From positions 19,904,489 through 19,968,488 of the forward strand of contig NC_092572.1 of NCBI RefSeq assembly GCF_037975245.1: a stretch of DNA of 64,000 nucleotides, in the 5' to 3' direction. This stretch comes from Apostichopus japonicus (Eukaryota > Echinodermata > Holothuroidea > Aspidochirotida > Stichopodidae). Positions 46,701 to 57,049 of this stretch are shown here, piece after piece (position 1 is the stretch's first letter; each line of letters starts with the position of its first letter). Position numbers and translations under genes: made by a program. Under the pieces are notes generated by a model that did not search any database, had not been told where the DNA came from, and saw only the letters and a program-made list of their open reading frames with translations.

Positions 46701-49393
46701 GGAGAACGTCGTTCTGAACAATCAACCATAACTCCAAAGGACCCTGCCTGCAAACATGATGGAGGCCCCATGCTTAAAAGGGCATTACCTGCTGTGTCTG
46801 ATAACCTGCAATCTGAAGATAACACTACAGCAGATGTAAACTGGATGAAACATACCCCTGCTGTATCTACGGATTCTAATTTGGTCTTTGAGAAGATGAA
46901 AAATACTCTATTAGTGAGGAGAAACATGGTCAATGCTATGAATTCAGCAGGGCATATAATAGAGGAATTTCCACAATTCAAGATTACTCCAGGCCTTGTG
47001 AGTATGACACAAAGTATTCTGACTGGTTTCATGTATGCAATTAGACTGTGGATTGCATGCATTTACAAGTGTGCGGGGGGATATGTCTGTCATGGGGTGA
47101 AGAATGGTAGATAGTTTCCATTTATGCCTGCATGGTCACTGATTAGTGATCTCCACAGTTCATGAGCAACCTATTCTTGAGCTGCATTCAGAGCTCTACA
47201 ACAATATCAGCTAGTAAGACTCAAAATAACAAAAAATAATGGACAACCTCATGGCAATAAACAAATGATGTTACTTCAGCAATTTTTGGAACTCCATGAA
47301 AGATTTATTTCCAGCTTTTTGTGTAGACAAAAAAACACAAGCTGTCAGTTTTGCCAGCCATAACCAATGCATTCTTCCTCCTGTGTAACAATAAAATGCT
47401 AAAGAAACTTCATTGTGATCCATTTTTGGTATGTAAAGTAAATGCTGTAATTTTCTTGCTTGCAGATTGAACAAGACTTCAGATTATTGTTTCCAGAGGA
47501 ATACCCAAAGCTACTGGAACAGTGGCCTCTCCTTAAGCAGAAAGTTATTGCTCTTGCAAGAAAAAGCACCGATAAAGGCACCACTGCTGAGCTGCTGGCA
47601 ACAGTGGACCGTGGACCACGTGAGGATTTGGAGTTGGGAAGTAAGTTAACAAAGATGCTTCACTTCATCCCTTCTCCATCCCCTACATCACCAGTTGACA
47701 CATGCAGAGCTGGTGGAATTGACTTTGTTGCATTACACTCATTACTCAGAGGATGGTGATCAGATGCCATTGTTTATTAATTGATACTGGTGCAGTACCC
47801 GCTGATGTGCTGAAGGCCACTTGAAATCTGTCAAGTTGTGAGAGCCCATAGTCTGTCCAATTGAAATCATGTGACTGGTTTTAAATGCATGAGGAAATCT
47901 CCATGATCATCTATAAATATTAAAGCTCACAAATAATATTCCCCCATTAAAATTAAGATAATTCTAAGCTTAAGAGAGCAACATCAGCTCAGTTCTCAAG
48001 TAGAATAAAAATAGGGGGGGAGGGGTATTAGAAACAGCCAAATTATGGAATAAGCATGCCACAGGGAGCTGCATAAAAAACTATCCAACAGCTAAAATAT
48101 TTACAGCTTTCCAATGGCTTAGTAACAGTTTTTTTAGAAAGCAAATTATCAATACATGAGTTACTACCTCAGGTTATTAGGTTATGCATAAAAGTCTTAA
48201 TCTTCCTTCCCATGTATATTTCTACTTTTGCAGCTTGAGGTTGATAAATTCCAAACAACAAAAAGATCATTTAACTGAACACTTAGTGCCATGTCTCTTT
48301 AATTAATACCTTTTCATTTTAATTTCTTAGGCTGGGACAAAGAGACCGCTACCATACTGCTGGTGCTCTGTCTGTTACCACCTGCCAACCATGGACGTAC
48401 TGGAGTGTCAAAATTGCCAGTGATTAAAGCAGTGGACTCTCTCATTCAGTTTGAAAAGGTTTGATAATTTCTGTGTTAATGTATTGTGCAGGGAGGATAT
48501 TGGTGAACATAGCACTGCTAGTAGCTCCTTCAAGATCAGCAGTATTGGCCTCAAGTATAGCATGCTGTAATTGTAAAAGTTTGATATGATTATGAAATCA
48601 ATTAACCTGCTACCTGCCTGCACTGCCTTACAGTGATACGAATAGTAGCTATAGTGTGCAAACAATTACCCCAAACAACTTAACCCAAGTATCCATGTGC
48701 CTTTGCACAACCCAAGTCTAAAATGGCCATTTATTTTATGTGGCCAATGACTGATATTACTTGCAACCAAAAGTCTTATGACTTTTGTCAGTGGTGTAGT
48801 TCCTCCTGTTTCTGAGGCACCAGATTTGATGACCATTGTACTTAAAATATTCCTGTGAACATTTCTTCTGCAGTGCAAAGATATGATGAAGCACTGCACC
48901 ATAATAACTGTGAGAACTGTCTGGATGTACTATTGCAAACTTACTGCTCTTTTAGCAAGCCAGTACTGATGAGCTTAAATCCAGAACAGTTTTACCATTA
49001 CTTGAACTTAAAGATTGCATTTTGTAGGTTTCATTTCTTATAATTTATTACTGTGCTGTTGTGTTGTCTGCTTTACAGAGTGGATGTAGTATTGATGCTT
49101 TCTTGGAGAACTCCTCAGCCATGCAGCCGTATATCCTGGCACTTGGACCAACCAAAAGCAGCATATCACAGTACTTCATTGTTGTAGACCATCTTGCCTT
49201 ACCCTGTGCGGCACATGATGCTTTAGGGGCATTTGATGCACTATTTAAGAGTCACTATGTGTTTGGCCTCCACTACAGTAAGCATCTCCTTAACTTTTGG
49301 ACATTTCTTCAAACTACAGTCTATGGAATAGATATCAATAATACTCATCAGACACCACGTGTGAGGGCACTTCGATCGAAATTGCAAGAATGA
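40630..49393 (+). CDS. Transposon ORF1: CIDE-N domain protein with SAMD3-like C-terminal region (9 exons, 532 aa)
   Basis: Exons: 40630-40708, 42314-42457, 43218-43381, 44039-44175, 45912-46005, 46635-46997, 47466-47640, 48331-48458, 49079-49393. All introns are GT-AG and all phases agree, giving 532 residues without a stop. The start is the first ATG of exon 1 (AAAAATGC context); longer readings upstream lack an ATG. Residues 1-74 match a CIDE-N fold: a RLFRNEARKVVVF strand region, then DKEDGAEIDEDSLVPLLEM and NTAIMVLKRGEKW, the signature of CAD/ICAD/CIDE proteins. Residues about 75-130 are an acidic linker. The rest (LSEKSRRLLVNIVVANMM, AFYDDRTNTGFLAARI, SISQYFIVVDHLALPC, LFKSHYVFGLHY) resembles the C-terminal half of SAMD3-like proteins, from memory. 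CIDE-N domains oligomerise head to tail, so a scaffold role in the transposition complex is plausible but unproven. Confidence 0.82.
42314..42457 (+). CDS. ORF1 exon 2 (core of CIDE-N domain)
   Basis: Acceptor GATACAG|CAAAG, donor TGGG|GTAAGT. The 48 residues carry the acidic DKEDGAEIDED stretch and the closing NTAIMVLKRGEKW, the most diagnostic part of CIDE-N domains. Confidence 0.85.
46635..46997 (+). CDS. ORF1 exon 6 (SAMD3-like region plus linker)
   Basis: Acceptor TTTTCAG|GAAGC, donor CCTT|GTGAGT; 121 codons, phase 0 at both ends. It starts EAFYDDRTNTGFLAARI, a motif that I associate with SAMD3-like proteins, then a charged linker, then a helical segment LLVRRNMVNAMNSAGHIIEE. Confidence 0.78.
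49079..49393 (+). CDS. ORF1 exon 9 (C-terminus, TGA overlapping ORF2 ATG)
   Basis: Acceptor CTTTACAG|AGTGG; 104 codons then TGA at 49391-49393. It contains SISQYFIVVDHLALPC and LFKSHYVFGLHYSKHLLNF, resembling the end of SAMD3-like proteins. The TGA shares two bases with the ATG of ORF2. Confidence 0.82.
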   Translation, partial: SGCSIDAFLENSSAMQPYILALGPTKSSISQYFIVVDHLALPCAAHDALGAFDALFKSHYVFGLHYSKHLLNFWTFLQTTVYGIDINNTHQTPRVRALRSKLQE

Positions 49394-49394
49394 G
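49389..49394 (+). promoter_or_regulatory. Overlapping stop/start (ATGA) between ORF1 and ORF2
   Basis: The bases AATGAG contain ATG (49390-49392) and TGA (49391-49393). Such overlaps support termination-reinitiation in some LINEs and viruses. Here they suggest that ORF2 is translated from the spliced ORF1 mRNA, though an alternative transcript is possible. Confidence 0.55.
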
Positions 49395-51864
49395 TTGTTT
49401 TAAATGCAAAGCTCATCTTGGTAGTGTACCTAGGATACTAAGGCACATGAGATTACAACATGGATTTTATGATGGGCAGAATCTATTGCTGAAATGTGGC
49501 CAGGGGGCTTGTTGTCAGACGTTTTTCTCATTTAGTGGATTCAGGAAGCATTTAATTAAGCATGCTCCATTTTCATTACCAGATGGACCTCAGGAATGCA
49601 TGGTAAACAATTTGGGGGATAATGATGTTGAACCTATTGAATATGATGATAATGTAGAGGGAGATCAACTTGCTACCTCTGAAATCATTTCCCCTCAGGA
49701 ACTTCAGAATCAGGCAGCGGGATTAATATGTAAACTGTCTGAAACCTCAAAGATCTCTCAAAATACTCTAAACCATATTGCCAACTCAATGGATAATATT
49801 ATTGGTGAAATCACAAGTAGTGTGCAAGCTGTTGTTGACAAAACCTTCCAGGAACATGGATTGGAAAAAGATTCTGATGTTTACCATGATATCAAAAAAC
49901 ACATAGACAGTCTATCAAATCCATTCCAAGAACTAAATTCTGATTTCAAGCGAAGAAAATACTTTAGCTTGCAGGGAATGGTAGAACCTCATGAAATATC
50001 ATTGGGAGTACGTATGGAGAGTCGCATTAACAAAGTCACAAGATTGCATGAACAAGTACCTGTGAATAATACGTTTATATATATACCAATTATTAGAACA
50101 CTGGAGCTGCTGCTCAAGCATCCTGATGTTTTGCATTTTGTTACTCATGACCACAAAAGTCGTGACGGTGTTATCAGGGATTATTGTGATGCAAATCAAT
50201 TTCAGCAAACCCCTATCTTTCAACAAGATTGCAATGCTTTTCAGTTGCATTTTTTCTATGATGATTTTGAGACAGTGAATCCCTTAGGATCAAAAACATC
50301 TATTCACAAAATAGGTGCATTCTATTTTGTTTTAAAAAATCTACCTCCAAGGTTTAATTCTAGTTTGAATAACATTCACTGTGCTGCCCTCTGTCATACG
50401 GAAGACATAAAGAAATACGGGTTTGATCCAATTCTCAAACACATAGTGAAAGATATAAATTACCTGGCTGAACATGGTATTCTACTTCCAAGTGGACATT
50501 ACAAAAAAGGTATCATTACTCAGTTTAGTGCAGACAATCTTGGTGCAAATTCATTATTTGGTTTTGTGGAGAGCTTTTCAGCAAGACATTATTGCCACCT
50601 TTGTTTGACCAGTCGTGAAGATGCACAACTACTTTACAGCGAAAAAAACATGCAAATGAGAGACAAAGATTCCCACAATTTGCATGTTCAACAGGCAGAA
50701 CAACTTGAAACTGTTCATGTTCAAGGTGTAAAAAGGGGGTCAATTTTAAATAGTTGTGCATCTTTCCATATTCTTCGTAACTTTTCTCTGGATGTGATGC
50801 ATGATCTTCTTGAAGGTGTGGTCCAATTTGAAATAAAACTAGTATTATCATATTTAATATCAGATAGAGAGTCACCTCTAATGACACTAGATCTTTTGAA
50901 TAAAGAAATCACAAGTTATGACTACGGATCAACAGAAAAGTCAAACAAGCCCTCACCAATTAAATTACATTCACATGGCAATTCTATTGGTCAAAAGGCT
51001 ATGCAATCTTGGTGTTTAATTAGGCATTTGCCACTTATTATTGGACACCGTTTACAGGAAAGGGACATGCCTTATTTTGAGCTGCTGTTGAAGTTACTAG
51101 ATTGTATGGATATAATTTTTTCACCTAAAGTAACTCATGGGTTAATAGCTCAATTGAGTATTCTTATTGAAGAGCATCATTCTAAATTCCGTGAGGTATT
51201 TCCAGCTCGTTCTCTCATTCCAAAGCATCACTTCATGGTCCATTATCCTACTTGTTTGAGAGAAGTGGGTCCTCTCATCCATGTCTGGTGCATGAGGTAT
51301 GAAGCTAAACATGATTATTTCTGTCAAATTGCTGATAATTGTCGAAACTTTAAGAACATATGTAAAACTGTAGCAAAAAGACACCAGATTAATCAAATGT
51401 ACAATTTTAATTCAAAACAGTCATTAGAGACTTTTTATGTGGGACCTGGTGCAGAAACAACTGTATCAAATTTATTATCGGATTGTATTGACTCTGTTGT
51501 CTCAAAAGTGCCAGATGCTACCCTTCTCACTGAAGTGTTTGATACAAACTGGGTGAAGCTTGGTGGGACTGAATATAAGCGTCACCATATGCTTCGCTAT
51601 GACATGGATGACGTGCCATTGTTTGGTCAGGTAAAGCACATATTGATTTATAGGGATATTGTTTATTTTGTGCTTATAGTTTGGAGCACACTGTTCTACA
51701 AATCATTGTTTCATGGATTTGCTGTGAAAGAATCAGTACCTCAGCAGACTGTTGTCAGGAAAACCAGTGAACTTGTTGACTTCAAACCACTGTCATTACT
51801 GAGGAGTCAATCCAGATGTGATCATCACACTTATGTCTGTCCAAGGCACATAATTTTTCAATGA
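49390..51864 (+). CDS. Transposon ORF2: C2H2 zinc-finger CACTA/EnSpm-type transposase (824 aa)
   Basis: A single uninterrupted exon. Residues 3-58 form two C2H2 fingers: C3-x2-C6-x12-H19-x4-H24 and C36-x4-C41-x12-H54-x3-H58. After an acidic and helical linker comes a catalytic core resembling CMC transposases (Transposase_21-like). It has D291/D292 in FYDDFETVNP, then a strand pair ending VLKNLPPRF; D382 in FSADNLGANSLFGF with C402-x2-C405; and SLDVMHDLLEGVVQFEI (D468, H471, E475), strikingly like the LDVMH motif of plant CACTA transposases. It should bind the terminal and subterminal repeats and cut and paste the element; which acidic residues are catalytic is inference. The ATG overlaps the ORF1 stop. 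Upstream in this frame a TAA at 49339 precedes it, so 49390 is the first usable ATG. Confidence 0.85.
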   Translation: MSCFKCKAHLGSVPRILRHMRLQHGFYDGQNLLLKCGQGACCQTFFSFSGFRKHLIKHAPFSLPDGPQECMVNNLGDNDVEPIEYDDNVEGDQLATSEIISPQELQNQAAGLICKLSETSKISQNTLNHIANSMDNIIGEITSSVQAVVDKTFQEHGLEKDSDVYHDIKKHIDSLSNPFQELNSDFKRRKYFSLQGMVEPHEISLGVRMESRINKVTRLHEQVPVNNTFIYIPIIRTLELLLKHPDVLHFVTHDHKSRDGVIRDYCDANQFQQTPIFQQDCNAFQLHFFYDDFETVNPLGSKTSIHKIGAFYFVLKNLPPRFNSSLNNIHCAALCHTEDIKKYGFDPILKHIVKDINYLAEHGILLPSGHYKKGIITQFSADNLGANSLFGFVESFSARHYCHLCLTSREDAQLLYSEKNMQMRDKDSHNLHVQQAEQLETVHVQGVKRGSILNSCASFHILRNFSLDVMHDLLEGVVQFEIKLVLSYLISDRESPLMTLDLLNKEITSYDYGSTEKSNKPSPIKLHSHGNSIGQKAMQSWCLIRHLPLIIGHRLQERDMPYFELLLKLLDCMDIIFSPKVTHGLIAQLSILIEEHHSKFREVFPARSLIPKHHFMVHYPTCLREVGPLIHVWCMRYEAKHDYFCQIADNCRNFKNICKTVAKRHQINQMYNFNSKQSLETFYVGPGAETTVSNLLSDCIDSVVSKVPDATLLTEVFDTNWVKLGGTEYKRHHMLRYDMDDVPLFGQVKHILIYRDIVYFVLIVWSTLFYKSLFHGFAVKESVPQQTVVRKTSELVDFKPLSLLRSQSRCDHHTYVCPRHIIFQ

Positions 51865-52479
51865 GTTAAGTTTGCACATTTTTTGACTGAAGTATCCCAG
51901 TCGGTGTTCGTTTCCAACAATTGTTTTATCTGTGAACAGTGATTAGCTTGTTTCGCCAGCTAGAAATTTAGTGAACATGCTACAAATTACCTTTTAATCA
52001 GTGTTATGTGATTGCTAATGGTTCAGTTATGTTCAAACATATAATTATCACAGTAACACCAATAGTAACTTGTTATTGGTTTCCATGCACGTGTTTACCA
52101 GTTTGAGACAAAGGTATAATATTTACTTTAAGCATTTATAATATGCAAGGATTATGATCTGATTTACCTTCATTAAAAAATAAGTTTCTAATCAGTTTAT
52201 GGGCTTGCTCATGTTAGACAAGCTTTTGTTTATTCTTGTTTATGCACTTGATAAGGTGTTTTCTGTACAACTGATGCTTCCAAGATGAATATAAAAACGT
52301 GTAACACATTGAAAATGACATCTATGGTTTTATCTGTTGTTTATTGCTTATGCGTATTGTCCAGCCCAGACTTGGGCGATACCTTGGAAAGGTGATATAC
52401 AAAAATACAGAATTAACACAATCTGGATGGATAAAAAAACCTGCAAGTCAACATCAGTGGGAAGATCTAAATAACACCA
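51865..52479 (+). other. 3' untranslated / right subterminal region of the transposon
   Basis: AT-rich, no coding sequence. ATTAAA near 52173 could act as a weak polyadenylation signal; I see no AATAAA close to the ORF2 stop. Confidence 0.4.
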
Positions 52480-52690
52480 TTTTTGGTGTTAAAATCAATT
52501 CAAATAGTGTTAGTTGTACACCAACCAGAGTAACAATACCAACACCAAAGATAATGAATTTAACACCCTTTGTGGTGTAAAGAAAAGGATTCTCAACTTG
52601 GTGTTAATTTAACACCTGCTGGTGTTGGCAAATATGCACTCCAAAAACAATACAAATTTAACACCATGGGTGTTAAATTTAACACCCGAG
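52480..52690. repeat. Subterminal GGTGTTAA / TTAACACC repeat cluster
   Basis: About ten copies of GGTGTTAA or its complement TTAACACC occur in roughly 200 bp, several in back-to-back palindromic pairs such as GGTGTTAATTTAACACC and GGGTGTTAAATTTAACACCC. In plant CACTA elements such subterminal repeats bind the element's own proteins. That role here is inference. Confidence 0.8.
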
Positions 52691-52701
52691 TTTTTGCAGT
52701 G
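52673..52701. repeat. Right terminal inverted repeat of the CACTA-like element
   Basis: Ends GAGTTTTTGCAGTG and is immediately followed by TAGGGGG. It is the reverse complement of the left end at 40340. Confidence 0.88.
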
Positions 52702-55700
52702 TAGGGGGCCACAGAAAGAAGGAAAAGAGTAATTAGGACAAAGTTCGGGAGTACGAACGTGGAAGGGAGACTTCAATATATTGTTGTTCAATGTTGTTCA
52801 ATGAAAACCTCACCCCCATTTTTTCATCATACCTCGTCACAGGGGTTTCTAACGTGTACGTGGTATTAGACGATATATATTCCAGACAAATAAGTCCCCT
52901 TGTTGCACAATTGAACCTTCTTTTTAAATATAAATCTCGTTACTTCAGGATGAGGACCTAGCCCCGCTCCTCCCAAAAGGATCTCGAAGGAAGTTTTTTT
53001 TTCCATCTTTGATATGTTAATTTAAAATGAAAGGAATCAAACCAGAGAGGTATGTGATAAGATATTAGGCAAAACATATACCTTTGGTTTACTGATACAA
53101 AATAATGTCCTAAATTGCGACGAGGGATTACATGAATTAACACTTCGTTAGTGCGCAAATATTTATCTTAATATTTACATTTCTATAAGGTCTCGTTTCA
53201 TATTAAATGAATAATATAATACAACAGCAACAATGGCTGCTCTAGGAACAATATGGTACCATATCAGATGTAGGGCTTCGAAAGAGAAGAGTAGGGACAG
53301 TTTACAGTAGAATATGGAGAGTGGTTTTCTAGCACCAACAGAAAGTTGAACAAACTAGAAAGTTCAGGAATATGAAAACGGTGACGTATTATTCGCCATA
53401 TCGTCACAGGGTGTAACGTATACTGTGAGCCTGACAGGAGTGTCGGGGAAAATGAAAATCATATCCTAGATGGACGCTCTGTCATACTGTGACCTGTATC
53501 ATCTGCTAATGTCCCATAGCTTACTGACATGTCACAGTTTAACAAATCTAATATAAAAAGTCAACTGAATCTTTATGTCAATACCTTGAAGTTAGAAAAT
53601 CATCATGACTAGTTAAGTCTCTTTAGCTGTATATACTGTAGAACTCGCATCCATTAAACCAAACATGTTTTCCTTTGCGGCTGTGACAGAATACCTACAT
53701 CGATAGACTATTTGACTAGGTGCTCTGTTATACCAGAAAGTCGTATCTGTACATAAGTTATGCGGTATTTAAGACAAATCCCACTTATGACATCATCGAA
53801 TGTGATATTTCAGTTATAGCATTTTGCTCAGGAATTTTTGAATGCCAGCGGATTCGTGCGGTAGTGTGATCTACGTACTGGGGGAGGGGTTTGAGTGATG
53901 GGGTCTTCCTCCCCTTTGGAGTATGTTTGAAAATAAGTATGGCAACTGGTGCCATATTCTGGAGCTAACTTCTATGCCAAGTATTCACCTATATTTTGGT
54001 AATGGCGTTTCTGCAAATCTGATGTTAACTAGTGTACGTAATAGGTTTGATACGTTACCGGTTTATTTGTTCTGTACTAAGTTTCAACATTTCAAGCCTG
54101 TATTGACCATGCTCAAGGCAGCCAAACCCTACCGTCTTTTGTGGGGATCCCTGCTGTCAAAGTGACCACTACATCACTGTCTTGTACGTTAGGCAAAACA
54201 GTTTGGGGTCGAGTTGTCGCGACCGTAGAACTTGCGACTCCACTGTGACCCCTCTAGATATAAATAAATGATGACTCCATGATACATATGTTAAGCTTTA
54301 TCATATTTTTGTCTTTATACGTTTATATACTATGATGTTTTACATGAAACATCTTACTGTGAAGAGGATACTAATTCACGGGAGATTTTAATAAAATTAT
54401 ATTTGATGACGGAATAAGCATTCTTAACTTCCTCTTTACTGGCGCTTCCTTGGTAACTTTATTTTGCATACAGTAGTTCATGTCCACATTGCTCGATACT
54501 ATGCAAAACAGAACATGAACACAGTACCCAATATGTAAAAAAAATATCACCCTTATAAAACTCCACAAGTTAATAATGAGAATAAGTGACAAGCATGTGA
54601 CCAAAGTAACTATAAATAGGCGTCTTTACAACAACGCAACTCTTCAAACGTTCATTTATCTTCAAGCCTGACTTTGTTCATCCAAAATTATATAAGATTT
54701 ACGTAACTCAGACGACATGCAGTCTAACATTACACAGAATATCATTACGCTAATGGTTTGACGATCATGAAACTTACGTTCGTTCCTCAAATTAGGCAGC
54801 ACAAGATAATGTATATATGAGCCCTTTTGCATGATCGTTGGTTGTTACAATTTGCGCTAACTTTGGACAAATATGCGAATCTCTCGGGTTGTTTCTACTT
54901 CGCAAGTGCAAACATGTTTCATTCGTAGAAAGTAATGAAGTAAAACGTTTACCAACCAGTTCTTGATTTAATGATTGCTACTTTTACGAAACGTAAGCAG
55001 ACAAATAGGTAGGAAACATTTACCCTCTCGTCAATAAAGCTTTTTATTGATACAATTAACGTTTAATGTTTACACTGTTTGTCAACATTAGTTATTCTGG
55101 CATGTTGCCAGATTTAAACACGGTGGTGCGGAGGGCATGCACGTTGTATTATAACATTGTTAGTAATGAAGACACGTGATTGCGTGATAATGACTCAGTG
55201 TAATAAATTAACAAGTAATATTTGCTAATATGTGGGGAAATAAACATGGATCGAGTAGGTGAAAAGCAAGAACATTTAAAATACGTAGTGCTTGACATTT
55301 TTTGTCAAAAAAGAGTAGTCCGTTGGGCTTTTGGTCTGAGATTTTGGCAGCCCAATAACATTTTGAAAGAGCCCGTAAAAATTGTTGAATCTTCGGTACC
55401 CATATACAAACAAAATACACTATCGAGATTTGGTTCCATTCGGCCGTACTATGTAAGTGCACAATAATTTTTACCCAACAAAACGTGACTGTGCACACAT
55501 CATAACATTAAGGCCTGTTCATCACAATCTACATCCTTAAACCTTTCTGAAATTTCATGTGATGATAATTGACATAATCCATTGCATTATATATCGTAGG
55601 ACCTTAATGTTTAACCCCCCAATATTTGATGGCATAGTTTTTTTGTGGCTATAAATAGAAAATAATGTGTGAGATTATTTATCCAAATCATACAAGGCGG

Positions 55701-55889
55701 CGGCTTAAACCTTTATCCAACACATGCTGTATAGGAGGTAAATGACACTTCGTGGTCGATTCTGTGACCTGTGACCCTATAACAAGTTGTCACTCATGAT
55801 AATGATCATAATGTCTGTACATCTCTTGTGTATCAGTGTAAGTACGTAAAGTAAACTTTTCAAAGATCTAAAAATCCCCAAGCTCCCTG
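52702..55889. other. No gene recognised (right flank of the transposon)
   Basis: Starts with the flanking TA. Short open frames at 53923-54165 (+) and 55222-55467 (+) have no recognised homology. Confidence 0.45.
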
Positions 55890-56165
55890 ATTTAAAAAAT
55901 GTATATGTAACCACATTTGCCTATAGAGCTATTCATGGGAAGGTCCCACCTGCTTTCTACAATTTCCTTGTTCACAACTATGCCATTCAAAATTATAACA
56001 CGATACACACAAAGTTAACGCCCTAATCGCATTCACACCAATGTAGGAAAGTATAGCCCTCGACATCGTACAAGTATCACGTGGAATTCTTTGCTTTTTA
56101 ACATCGGGTCACAACCTTCCCGAAATTCGTTTAAATAAAAATTAAAAAGATTTTACTTCAACTAA
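55890..56165 (+). pseudogene. LINE 3' remnant (CR1-like)
   Basis: Reads TTFAYRAIHGKVPPAFYNFL and AIQNYNTIHTKLTP with later stops, matching the LP-FDNFF and HNYNTR region near the end of CR1-like LINE proteins. Followed by an A-rich tail near 56133-56150. Confidence 0.6.
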
Positions 56166-56429
56166 TATTGAGGTTGAGGTTCCTCTTTCCTCCTTTTCTT
56201 AATTCTTTTTTGTAAATTATTTGTGTACTCTATGTACAGGGAGTGTAATACTAGATAAGCCCACAAGGGTTTCTTGATGCACTTCCGTTCACTCCATAAC
56301 TCTCTGTATTCGCTACTTGTGTTGTATATATGTTGGGAAAAACAAATAAACGAAAAACAAAATACGTACAATTATATATATGATCCACATCGATATTGTT
56401 TCACTGGGTTTCCATTCAAGATTTCTAAC

Positions 56430-56705
56430 CGAAGGCGCGTAGCCAAGAAGCGGGGACGAAGGGGATACCGCCCCCCCCCCCCGAGCATATTTTCTTGTAT
56501 TTTTTTTATGATATCGCTAGTAATTTCAAAATAGAAAATGCATAAATGCAACTTAAAAGGCCTGGAAAGTGCCATTTCCAGCGATTTGGGAGCCATTTTG
56601 GCCAAAATTTTCTTTTGCGCTTTACGCAAGCTCATGGTGGCGCTACGCTCAGATAGTTTGCCTAGACGCTTCGCCCCTCCCTTGGCAAAATCCTCGCGAC
56701 ACAAT
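56430..56705. mobile_element. GC-rich repeat related to the 32-34 kb element
   Basis: Starts AAGGCGCGTAGCC, has a poly-C run, then carries in reverse orientation the module GGCCTGGAAAGTGCCATTTCC with GTGGCGCTACGCTCAGATAG seen at 33760-33955. No coding potential. Confidence 0.55.
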
Positions 56706-57049
56706 TAGTTACTAAATACCATAAAAAAAACGTCACAGATTTTCACAGAAAGTAGTTATTACTTTTTTTCGAAATGAAATTAGCTAGACGGACCGCATTC
56801 GTAATGAAATTTGTACAAAATATTTTCAGACACATTTTTATTGAAAAAATTGATCGAGATTGATCGAAACATACATCACTAATCATATTCAATATGACCA
56901 AGCCGAGCTTAGTCAGTCAATATATAAGTCGATATATAACAATAAGTATGTCACGCTACTTCCACTTGGCTTGTTTGTCATATTTACACGTGTTTTCCTT
57001 TTCCGTATAATTAAACTGTGTGCAACTGGTTTTTATTCTAACTCTTACT

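Larger units (their letters stand above)
40709..49078 (+). other. Introns of transposon ORF1
   Basis: Eight introns lie between the ORF1 exons. I see no other coding sequence in them. The intron at 44176-45911 has a degenerate tandem repeat (44600-44890, units like TCTCAAAATTTTGACCTTTT) and a stretch rich in ATCAGATC/GATCAG motifs (44990-45130). Apparent open frames at 40921-42313 and 47641-48330 look like chance. Confidence 0.6.
40340..52701 (+). mobile_element. Complete CACTA/EnSpm-like (CMC) DNA transposon with two genes
   Basis: A 12,362-bp element is bounded by inverted repeats: the left end begins CACTGCAAAAACTC and the right end finishes GAGTTTTTGCAGTG, its exact complement over 14 bases. 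The repeat then continues imperfectly through GGTGTTAAA. TA abuts both ends and may be a 2-bp target duplication or two more inverted-repeat bases. Both ends carry clustered subterminal GGTGTTAA/TTAACACC motifs, a layout typical of CACTA elements. Inside are a nine-exon gene with a CIDE-N domain and a single-exon zinc-finger transposase, both on the plus strand and free of stops. CACTR termini plus a DVMH-type transposase point to the CMC (CACTA, Mirage, Chapaev) superfamily. Intact genes and near-identical ends suggest recent insertion. Family assignment rests on motif recognition only. Confidence 0.85.

Noticed and set aside
46643-47062. 139-codon minus-strand frame
   Set aside because: Antisense of ORF1 exon 6 of the transposon, which has splice and domain support.
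50525-50887. 120-codon minus-strand frame
   Set aside because: Antisense of the transposase core.
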